Below are positions 22,411 to 33,600 of a stretch of DNA of 64,000 nucleotides, in pieces; positions within the stretch are counted from its first letter, which is position 1; every line of letters starts with the position of its first letter. The position numbers were made by a program, and so were the translations under genes. This DNA is from Bryopsis sp. KO-2023 (Eukaryota; Chlorophyta; Ulvophyceae; Bryopsidales; Bryopsidaceae). Location: contig BSYQ01000005.1 in the NCBI GenBank assembly GCA_030272585.1, positions 992,001-1,056,000 on the forward strand. Direction: 5' to 3'. The notes under the pieces are model-generated. The model saw nothing but the letters and a program-made list of their open reading frames with translations, had not been told where the DNA came from and did not search any database.

Positions 22411-25400
22411 CTACCCATTTTCTTGTCCGTGGTGCTGAGCTTCCAGCGGTTCTCCATGGATGTCCGAAACATAAGCGCTCGATTTGTGTTTCGGCGTGAA
22501 TGAAAAGCTCTCCGGTGGAGGTCCCAGGAGCATCTCAGAGATTCTTATCCAATCCGTGCTGTTATCGCTGGCCATCAACGTTTCCAAATCGTTCCGACCG
22601 TAGAATGGTGGGGGCCTCCACTGGATGTTTTGAGGAAGAACTTCCAGCAAACCAACGGGGATGTACCGGTGCAAAAAACTCAGCCATTCCAACAAGAAAC
22701 GCCTGGTGCACCCGAACCACACTCACACAATCAGAAAATACCTAAGAAAAAACCCTGGAAAAGGCACAGTTCATCCATGGATGAGCTGAAGATTTCCCCA
22801 GCGTCGAGCCATTATTTTGCCCACTGGTAGCAGTTTCTTTTCTATTTTAGTGTATGTGTGTGGGTAGGTGGTCGGACACATCAGCTGCCAAAGGCTGACC
22901 CCCTTTAAAAACTTGTTCAAGGTGAATAAGTTTTCGAGGAAGAGCCCAATCAGCCAATACACTCTGGCAGCATATACTTACCAATAAAAAAAATTACGAA
23001 AATTACAATAATATACGATAGAATAATAGATTCATATTTGAACAAAAAATAAATAAAAATAGAGCAAAGGCTGACTGATTCGTGGCTCGATTTTTTTCCG
23101 AGCAAGTTCATTCTTATACCTCGTGTTTTCAACTCCCCTGGTGTCTGAACCCCAGTGCTCCATCCCGAAGCTGCAAAAATCCTTCAGAATGTCCAAGCGC
23201 TCGCCAGCCGAAATATCCCACAGCCTCTTCTCACCAATTTCTGTTCAAAAACATATCGGAAAAACAACCATTGATTTTCAGGGCCCCATCCCTTCCCATT
23301 CAAAAATATCAAAAGAATAACCCCGTTTTCCCAACACTCATATGCTGCTTGGAGCAAGCAGTTGCTGTGAGAAAGCAAACAGTCAGGATTTCCGGCATTT
23401 TTTTCTTGTAACAACCTCTAAAATCTATAAATACACTAGGTTCAGCGAAAATCAAATCCCCTGAAAGAACTCAAGGAAAAAAAAAAAGGACCCCCGCCCG
23501 AAATTCACTACCAAAAGGAAAAACAAATAATGAAAAAAAAAGACAGAAAACCACCCTCAGAAAAATGAATAATCCCCCACCAGTAAAAAGCCACGGTTTG
23601 ACCAAAGCTGCCCTCCCAATCATGCACGTTGCGACGTTTTTCTTCTCGTGGTGTTGATTCCAGTCGCTCGGCGAAAAAACGTCCCCGTTTCCAATCAACT
23701 GAATATCGGGGGCCACATCAGCACATTTGTAAATGTAATCCCAATCAGCTGCCCTGGAGTATCTCTGTTGGCGAGATCTACCATGGAGGGTTACTGCACT
23801 GGCACCCCAAGCGCCGACTTTCGGCAAGAACGTGTGGGCAATCTGTGCCGTACAAAAAAGAATAAGAATGAAAATAAAATAAAATCAACAAAAAAATGCG
23901 GCCTAATACATGTGTGAGAAGCTTGAGCTGATCCGTTTGATTTTCGCACCACGCTTTTGTTTCTTTTTTTTTAAAGCAAAAAACACATCAGGATGAAAAA
24001 ATAAATCAAGATTTGATTGATAAATTGTCATATTTTACCCCCCCCCCCCCCCAAAAGAGAAAAATAAAAATGAAAAAGGTAAAGGTAAATAAAAATCCTG
24101 ATTAATTGAATTGAAACGCTGAACAAATATATCAAAAAGTGATAACTTTTTGCTAGATCGGTGGGCTACACGAGCCTTTTAACCTCGATGCATTATATCA
24201 GTCGAAAATAAAATGTACAAAAACACCTGTGTATGTATACATAGTTTTGCTCACATCATGTCGATCTCTGTATCCCTTCCGAATCTTTATGGTCAAGGGG
24301 CAGCTCAACACTCTGGACATCCCTTTCAAAATCTGCTCCGTTTTGCTTACTTTTTGCAACAGAGAGGCCCCCGCCCCTTTGTCACAAACCACATCGATGG
24401 GGCAGCCCATGTTTACATCCACGAAATCGACGTCCAACCCATCCTCAATCAGCCCAGCACATCTCGAAAGAGAATCCGAATACCCACCGCAAACCTAACC
24501 AACCAACCACACACACACAAAACAACAAACATGAAAACATGAAAAGAAAACATGACCATGAACAGACGACAAAAAATTCGCGCAGGACTGCCACCCAACC
24601 CACCCCCTCTCCCAAAAAAAACCCCAAAAAATACAACAATAACACAATACCAGTATGACTGTCTGGGGCTCTCACCTGTACCCCGAAAGTTTTTTCAGAG
24701 GGGTGTCGTTTTAGCAAAGCCCATTCAGATGGGCTGCCTTTGAGCAGATTTGTGGCCAAGGCCATTTCTCCACAGGTGATGTCTGCACCCAGCCCGACGC
24801 ATATCCTCCGGAAAGGCAAGTTCCCCAGAGTGGTCAATGGAGCCAAATACATCTTGTCCCGAAAGTCGATCCTGCGTTTCTCTGATTCACGCAGGGGGAC
24901 GTGGGCTGCTGTGCCTGCATTGTGTTGAAATTACAGAATGAAATTGGAAAAGATGTACCTTTTTTTTTCTTCTTGAACCAGACTGAAAATTAAGCAATAG
25001 AGGTTGAAACCATTCCACAAACTCAAATCCAGCTAAAAAAAACAACGATCGAGACGAAGCGCCACGAAAAAGAAATAAAAAAAAACGATGGTGTTTGAAA
25101 ATTGCCCGTTTGAGTGTACATGCCAGAGCAAAACTGGATGCAGTGAATTGATCAGGAGCGGTGGTTTTGTCAACTGCAGGTCAGCTTCAATTATAACAAG
25201 GGTTTCCCCACACACACCCCCAAAAACAAAAAAAATTATATAAACAAAAGAAAGCAAAATATCTGGCAGAAAACAAAAATAATCGAAAGCTTGCTCAGTC
25301 TACAATGCAAGCCTTACAGGTTTTTTCGATCGACCCTCCTCCTTCCGATTCGATCCGTTGTTTTTTAATGGGGGTTTCTGTTACGCTGGCGTCCGGAGCT

Positions 25401-27417
25401 TCGGGGGGCTCCCCTTTGGATCGAATTGTTCTTTTCTTTCCAGGCCGGCTGATCTTTATCCCCAGCTCCAGTAAAACGCCATCGACCTGACTACACATTT
25501 CGTTTCATTTCAATTCTTGCTGTGCTGGAACAACTCCCCACAAATACAGCGGACTTTACTTTCGGATTTTTTTTTTTTTTTTTTGCATTGACGTCGCAAC
25601 TGTGGTTTTTGACTGGCTGCAACTGATGGTGGTGAGTGAAATATATGAAAAAAAACATGTTACATGTAGGGCCAGGTAGTGGATCTTTTGCTTTGGAAAT
25701 CCAGAAAGGCTTGACAAAGCGATGTTCAAAACAGTCGCAAAAAAATGATGAGGGCATGCGAACAATCACCTTGGAGAAATCATACTGCTGTTTCCTGAGC
25801 TTTGTTTGTAGGTCTTTTTTCAATCCATTGATCGGCTCTTCGATTTTGGCAGGGACGTTCAGAACGACAAATTCTGGAATGGAGATGTCCGATTTTTTCT
25901 CATCGCAGTCCCCTTTCTTGGGTTCATTTTCACTTTCCGATTTTGCATCGGATTGGAAGTCTGGCATAGAGCCCCCGTCGTGCGTTGAACTCCACCGGCA
26001 GGTCACACCTACATCCCTGAACGAAATTAGCCTTTGTTGGTGAAAAAAGAAGAAAAAAATACCCCCACACACACCAACAGCATGAGGTTTGGATGTATAT
26101 ACGTTTAGCAAAAAGGAAAGCAACACAAAAAAAAACAGCCAAAGAAGAATCTCCCAAAACTTGAATGCATCAGGTTGTTTTCGATTAATGTTTTCTGGTA
26201 GAGTTGTGCATTCTCTTGAAGAAAAAAAAAGCAATTATGGTGGTTTGACCTTTTCTCTGGACACTCTTTAAACGCGAACTGCAGCAGTAAGAATTCTTAT
26301 GCGAAATGTAATTCTGATTTTTTTTTTCAATTTGCCCCCTCACCGAATCTACATTTCTCGGCAGCCTTGGAGAAAGGACAGCATCCGGGCAAATCTTTCA
26401 TTTTCTTTTTCAAATAACCCTCCAAATCATGACCAAATTTGCATCGATCTCCGAAAGGACAGTGACCCTCCAACAGAAATTTGCTGCATCCATCCCCAGT
26501 AGCTGCAGTGTGTTTCAAAAACTCCTGCAAAAATATGTGACACACACTGCTTTCAATGACATGTTTTTCTAAATATTATATTACTTGCAACGAGCATGAA
26601 ATGTTTTGTTTTTCCCATGAAACTTGTACGCAGTTTTCCTTTCCCAGATGCTAGGCACTTGAAGATTTTCTGCTAGGTATACTTTACCTTAGATGCAACT
26701 GTGGAGGGTTTTTCTAGAACTGATTAAATCCACCTGGATTTGTTTTCTGAAGGGCCATCACCCCGTTGTGGATGGCCTTCGTTGGGCAAGTTTGCCAAAT
26801 TCAGATTAAACATTCATTAATTATATAGTACTTTTATCATTTTTGACTAGTTGCATCCATCCACCCTCTTTATATTCCCAGGTACTTTCCATTTCATTCC
26901 AATATCCAAATCTTTAGGTGCAGCAGCTCCACGCCCGACCAGAGTCCTGCTTTCGCACCTTTTTCCTCTCCCGCCTTTCTCGCTTTTTCGTGGACTTCTC
27001 ATCTTGGCCGGCGTCGACGTCCCTCTCGGTCGCCACCCGAACCTCCTTCGGTTTCAAAAACTCCTTCTTCACCGGAGCTATGCACCTCGCCACTAAGTCC
27101 TCCGCCGATCCCTTTTCAACCGTCCCGACGGGATCCCCCGATGTCTCCTTTCGTTCACTCCTCGCAGAACCTCCTGCAGGAGCCTTTCCATCGATCACGA
27201 CGGGGCCTCCCGCCGTCTCCTTGGGATCACCAACAATAGGATCTCCACCTGCACCATCCCGTTCTCCCACTTTCTCCCCTGGAGCCGTCGCAGCAGCCTC
27301 CACCTCCATCGTTTTCGCCAAACCTGGAGAGTGTTTTCCGATCGCACCAAACGGACGTTCAACACATGCGAATTCGGCAGCCGTGCAGCGAATTTTCCAT
27401 GGGCTGGTATTAGTCAT
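22411..27417 (-). CDS. DUS3: tRNA-dihydrouridine(47) synthase (Dus3)
   Basis: Exons (minus): 27417-26959, 26524-26344, 26008-25770, 25486-25318, 24914-24676, 24494-24255, 23842-23581, 23240-23120 and 22702-22411; 733 aa, or 697 from the ATG at 27309. The FMN enzyme reduces uridine 47 in the tRNA variable loop with NADPH. N-terminal CCCH zinc fingers read [21 protein letters not shown] and then [16 protein letters not shown], the second crossing an exon junction. The catalytic barrel starts at [15 protein letters not shown], with the active-site cysteine in [11 protein letters not shown], then [31 protein letters not shown] and [13 protein letters not shown]. The C-terminal helical part has [40 protein letters not shown] and PKHKS. 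Nothing essential is missing. Head-to-head with the beta-helix receptor gene. Confidence 0.95.
24508..24519 (-). repeat. short TG repeat before Dus3 acceptor
   Basis: On the sense strand a short TG repeat lies about 14-25 nt upstream of the acceptor at 24495. Confidence 0.6.
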
Positions 27418-27672
27418 GAAGGAAGTGTGAGGAGCTGTACTCAAGCACACGAAGTCCCCCTCCAAGTCCCATATCCGTGGCAGACGCTCTACAGTTTCCT
27501 GTACCAGCTCAAAAAGACGACTGCTTCAAAAGACGAACCGCAAAGGGTTCAACGGCTGCTCTAGATGTTTAATTCATGAGGTTATTTTTTTTTGTCTACA
27601 GAACTTTTTTACGAAACAAGGAGGGTGAAACGAACATAAGACAGAACAACGAAAAAGAGGGAAAATCAGACG
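27418..27672. promoter_or_regulatory. shared divergent promoter, Dus3 / beta-helix receptor
   Basis: About 255 bp (364 bp if Dus3 starts at 27309) separate the two oppositely oriented start codons. The plus-strand side is T-rich. No specific factor site is recognised. Confidence 0.45.
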
Positions 27673-30600
27673 ATGACGAGGGTATGCTCGTCCATAGCGT
27701 GGCTCCTGGCAGCCTCCCTGCTCCTGCACCTGAATTTCGCTCGAGGTAGCATTCGCTTGAACTGCTTTTCGTGCGGGGCGATTCCGTGACATGCTCTCGG
27801 AACGAAAAAACTTTTGCTTTTTGATTTCTTTAGCTTCGATATTGCTGTCTCGATGAAGAGGGGTGTTCGCACAGCTGGAGAAATCGTTTCGTTCATTGTG
27901 TTTCGTAGGCGACGGGTCACGGGACCTGCTGCAGACGTCCGCTTTAAAAGTTAGGAATGCGAAAACCGCGAGGGATGTTTTCGGGGGGTTGGAGGGCGGG
28001 GAGACGATCGAGCTCACGTTCGAAGAGCTGGAACTTAGCGAAACGCTGGTGATCGACAAGGCGAACGTCACGATCCGGGGAGGAGACGGGAATTCGAAAC
28101 CGACGCTGCGGTGTCCGGAAGGCACGAATGCGCTGACGATCAGGTTCGTTGCAGATCCTGGATGCTGAGAAGACGACGATTAATTGTGACTAATCGCTTT
28201 TTCTACATCTCGTTTTTCTATTCGATTTAATGGATTGAATGGAGCAGCGTCTTCTGTTCTCTTTCCAAAAATGTTGCATAAGGGATCATAATCATTAGCA
28301 AAGGAAAAGCCTTGTGAAGCAATTTCAAATTTTTATTTACATTTTTTTTTGAGAACCCTCGCCCTACCCGACTAGAGCGTTGGTGATTTGACGATGGTAA
28401 AAGAATTGCAGAAAATTGCAACGGAAGTATTATTCATCCACATTTGAAACCAGGATTCTCAGGCAAGGCATGACTCATCCATTCTTGATCTTGTGTGTGT
28501 GTTGCAGTGCAACGGGGGTAACGTTAGAGAATGTTGTATTCGAGGGATGCAAAGAAGTGCCTGGGGTGGTTATCGTGGAAGCCCCCCGAAATGCCCCCGT
28601 GGAGGAGGAGATTGTGATTTCGGTTTCATTCTCAAGGGTCGAATTTTTGAACAACACTCTCAGTCCTTTTGATGGAGAGGCTCCGCTGACCCTCCTTGAG
28701 GGGGTGAGTGCTACCGTGTTCGAAAGCGTATTTTCTGGCAATGAGGGGACCGCAAGCGGTGGAATCAGCATTCAGGGGGGTCGACTGACGGTGGAAAAAT
28801 CAGATTTCACTGATAACACGGCAGTGACTTCTGGGGGGGCGATATCTGGCATCGGTAAACAGGCCAGATTGAGAACAGCTGTTAATATTTCCAGCTGCAG
28901 TTTCGAACGGAACAGAGTCCGTCTGGGCATTACGGGGGAGGAGCCCAACAGAGATCGTTTCGGAAAGCCCCTAGAGCTCGTCCAGTACTATGTGTTTGAA
29001 TTCGCACAGGGGCGGGGAGGGGCGGTGGGGCTGCAAAACATGAAGGAGGTGTTGATTCAAAACAGCACTTTCAAGGGGAACGTGGCGGCGGCAGGGGGTG
29101 GGATTGCGGTGGTGTCAGACTCTGGGGTGGACGATGGAAGTGTAAAGCTGCTGGGGTCCGATTTCGATGGCAATGAAGCGGGGTTTGTGGGGGAGCCCGG
29201 TCAGTTTGAGCAGAGGGACGACGAAGTTCTGCAAGGCGGGTCGATCTTCCTGTTCATTGTGGATGTGGGGATGCCGGTCGACATGATCGATTGCACCGTG
29301 AAAAACAGCCGTGCTGTGTTTGGAGGGGGGGTGCATATCGTTGCCTCGGATAGAACCAAGGTGAGGGTGGTGGTCCTGTTGAGGGAAAACCTCGAATAAA
29401 TTAACTGCAGTCCCCAATGTATTTATTTCTTTTCTTTTATGATAATAATATTTATTGCTGGAAAATGAGCGATAAAAGAGGAAACACCTGTAATTTCTCG
29501 CTATCCTTTTTTTTTTTTTTTTTTTTGAATTACGACTTGGGGGGGAAGGGGGGTTCCAAAACATGTTGAAAGAACTTCTTGAACTTCTTACCCTCTGGGC
29601 TCATATCACTGATTTTCAAGGGGCTTTTTTAAAAACAGCGTATTAAATCGAACATAATACTATATTTTTATTTATTTATTTATCTATTCACGTTTTTTTT
29701 GTGCACCTCCGCAGGCTATGATAGAGTCTTGCGTGTTCGAGAACAACCAGGCCTCCAAGGCTGGTGGAGGCTTTTTGTTCAGGAACACCAGAGTGGAATG
29801 GGCGAATTCTAACGTTATCAATTGCAAGGCAGAGGTGGGAGGGGGTGTTTTGCTGACCAACAATGCCGATTTGACAATCAGTGGTCCTTCGGAGTTCAAC
29901 GGGGAGCTCGTCGGAAACTCAAATTCTGAATTTAGAGACAACATGGCCGTCGATGGTGGAGGGATCCTCTGCGTGTTTTGCGGTGGGTTAGAAAAGCAGG
30001 AAAAAATATCGATCGATACGTGATCTGCTTAAACTCACGTTTACAAGACTGGCAGCAGTTTTTTTTGTTTTTTTATTTGGGGGGGGGGGGGGTAGGGGGA
30101 GTCTACTTCAGTTGAGTGGTTTGTTTTCTTGGTTCTCCTATTTTTGGAAGAAATATTGGGTGACGTGTTCCAAACATATATATGTACATATATATATATT
30201 TATATGTTTTTTTGGTGTATATATATATATGTGGGCGGATTCTTTTGATCGTAAGAAATTCTAATGAATAAACAACATCTATCGAATGCCTATTTTCTTG
30301 GTGACGTTCTTTGTTCTAGTGGTGATGTGGTGGTGGTCCTTCCATCCAGAATCAGGCTTCTTGTTCGTTAATTTAATTGTTATTAATTCTTGTTCAGGCC
30401 CCGTCACTCTGCAGGGTGGGCATTTCATTAACAACACCGCCACTAGAAACGGTGGAGGGTTGGCTCTGTTGGATGGAATCGCCGAAATCAGCTTGTCCAA
30501 TTTTCTTTTCGAAAAGAATAGTGCCTTGAGGGGGGGAGGCATCTATTTGGACACCACCGCTCAACTGCATTTGCACACGCCGCCTCAGTTTTTTGAGCTG

Positions 30601-33600
30601 CAACCCAGCACTTTTCGAAAAAACAGAGCCGTAGCTGGTGGGGGTCTTTTCGCAGTTGCACGCAGCTTGAGGGAAAATGTTTTGAGGGTGAGTGAATCCA
30701 AGCTCCACAAAAAAAAAGAATAAAAATATGTAAATATATATATATAAATAGGCAAGTGCAGATATGCTTTGCACACCTACGTAGGCTCCTCTTGGTAATC
30801 AGGGAATTGTGTTTGATTTTCTGTTTTTCCCTCCATTTTTTTCCAGGTCCAGGAGACTCTTTTTGTGGAAAATGAAGCAGTGGTGGTGGAAAGCTTTAAA
30901 CCCGACACAGTCGCTGAGGATCTCTTGTCGGGGGGCCTCCGTGAACTGAAACAGTCAGACTCTGGCCTGAGAACAGATTCCGAAAAGGTAGGAGTTGGCA
31001 GCGACGGGGAGGAGGTGGGGGAAAACGAGCAAGGGGGGGGCCAGGATTTGTTGAGTTCGTGCGGCTCTGGAGGGGGTGGAGGAATTTGTCTGGTGCTGGA
31101 TGAAGTTCCGGAGGTGGCAATCGTCAGGGTGTTCCTTTCCAAGCTTGAACTCAGAAAGAATAAGGCTGCGGTTGGAGGTGAGGTGTTGACCATCCCCTGG
31201 TGAACTATTTCTCTTAGTCTTTTTTTTTTTTTTTTTTTTTTTTTGGGGGGGGGGGGAGGGGCCGGGTTCGAATCCTGATGGGAGCATTTCGAGACATTCT
31301 TTGCAACTCCCAAAAGTCTGACCATCGAAACTATTTCCCAAAACGCATATTTCACAAATATTTTTTGTTGCTTCTCAACAGTGCCGTTCTTGTTACGAAC
31401 AAGTAGTCGACAAATTCATCGACGATTCTCTTTCCAGGTGCGATTTTCGCTGCTGTGACTGGCAATGGATGGAGCAAAGACAGATGCGAAGACCCCCCCA
31501 CTCCGACGGCAGCCCCTTGTCGAAGTTTTCGAATCGAGACTGCCACCATTTCTGACAACGTTGCTGAATTTTGGGGAGGGGGCGTATTCGTGTCAGACCC
31601 CTCCTCTATGTACGCCAAGTGCGAAGACGATGATGGATTCGATGACGACTACGACTATGAGGACTATGACCCCAATGCGCCCTTCGATCCGACTGCGTTT
31701 GAGGTTATTGATAACTCGATGTCGCTTTTGGACATCTGGAAGGAAGGCAAACAAAAGGAGCGATGCATAAATGTGGTCGATAATATTGTCAAGGTGTGGC
31801 GATTGTGTGTGTGTGTGTGTTGTTGTTAATCATTCTTACAGTGACGGAGTTTTGGCGAAATACGCATATCACTCCCAAAATGTAATATTGTTCGAGGGCC
31901 CTGCCAACATCATTCCCTTGCCCAACACGAATTATAAATCACAAGAAAAATACACAATTTTCGTATCAAAAATGGAAAAACAAGAGCCCCTCACTCCCAG
32001 TGGTAAAAAAGAAAAAAGAAAAAGTAGAGAAAAAACAGTAAGCCTCTGATGACAACACAGAAGCAAAAGCAAATCTCAAACATGCACTCAGCATAAAACT
32101 GATTTTCCCAGTTTGGTTCCTGATCAAGTTTGCTAAGGAAAAATGTGGCCTTACTTGCTAGCTTACTTATGTTCCATGCTTCGTTTTTTTCTTCGGCTCC
32201 GGATTAGTCATTTTTGTTTCCTTTCAAATTTGGAGCGTGTTGAGTGATATAAGACCATCTTCAGATTGTGTGTTTTTATTCATATTTATATGCCGGTTGT
32301 TTATTTCTTTTCATGCATTTATGTGCAACCTGTTTTTATTTTCGACTTGGATTTTTTGACAGGATAGCGATGGCACTTTTGGACCGCAAGTCGCATCTAG
32401 CGGAGTTGCCTTGGAGTTGGTTTGGCCGAAGGATTTGTTGTCGGTGAACCAGACCTCAGGAAAACGAATGGTGTTCAACGAAAGCAACCCCGAACAAGGC
32501 ATCCAACTCAGAGTGATAGATGCCTTCAATCAAACCGTCACAGGAGGCGTCCCTGAAAACGGTGAGGCATTTTCTTTTCAACTTTGTGTTTTCATCAGTC
32601 GCTCCATTCAAATAAATTTAGGAACTCGGCCGTCCAAAAACATAGGCTCAAAAAAAAAAAAGACGTAAAAAAGGGGAAAAAATCCTCGGAAAAATGCAAA
32701 GTAGGCTGGAAAAACATTTCAACATGATAAGTAAAAAAAAATATTAATATACAATTCAGTTCAATTCGATTTTTGATTAGTTTTGAATTATCCAAGAATC
32801 GTAAGGGCATTCAGAAGGGGAAAGACCCTGTTCAATCTCGATGCAGAAATCGATGTGACGCTTTCAACACCAACGGACGCCATCAGAGGCCAGCAAATTT
32901 ACAAGGCGAGGAACGGAATAGTAAACGTGAATTCCACGGATGTCCTCGGAGAGCATGTGGAGCACAGTCTGACTTTTTCTGCCGGTCAATTGGCCTCCGT
33001 GAACACCACTTTCGTCATTCGGGATTGCGTCGCGGGCGAATCAGAAGGGGAGGTGTTCAAGGAATGCAGGGTCTGCGAAATTGATAAATACAGGTAGGGA
33101 TCGCTGCTTCTTTTGCCCCAACATAAATGCTTATACGAATCCACGAAATAAAGAATTCAATGGTATTTTTGGTTATCGATGGGTGGCTTTTTTGCTTGCA
33201 AGGCTCAAGTTGGTCTTCTTGTGGTTATTAACCCCTCTTCAAAAGACAATCGGTGCTTTTTTTTCATCCTGAAGTTGTTACTCGTTGATTGCATCGAGCC
33301 AAGTTTTGTTTTGTTTTGTTTTCTGTCTCTGTGTTTGGGCAGTTTTCTCCCAGGAAAGGGTTGTCAAGAATGCGAATCGAATGCGATCTGTTCCGGGGGT
33401 GCAGCCCTTGTTCCTAGACCTGGGTTCTGGCATTCGACGCCTTATGCCCCCCAGTTTCACGAATGCCTGATTCGAGACGCTTGCGATTTTGTCGACCGGA
33501 AAGAGGGCCTCATAGCTTTCTATAGCAATGCAAGCAGCCTGGCTCCTAGTGACAAACCGGATCCTGACTACCAGCAGTGCAGCACGGTGAGCTGATACCT

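Noticed and set aside
31262..31280. GGGTTCGAATCC resembling a tRNA B box
   Set aside because: No acceptor stem, D arm or A box precedes it (only T- and G-runs), so it is not a tRNA gene; a SINE origin is unsupported.
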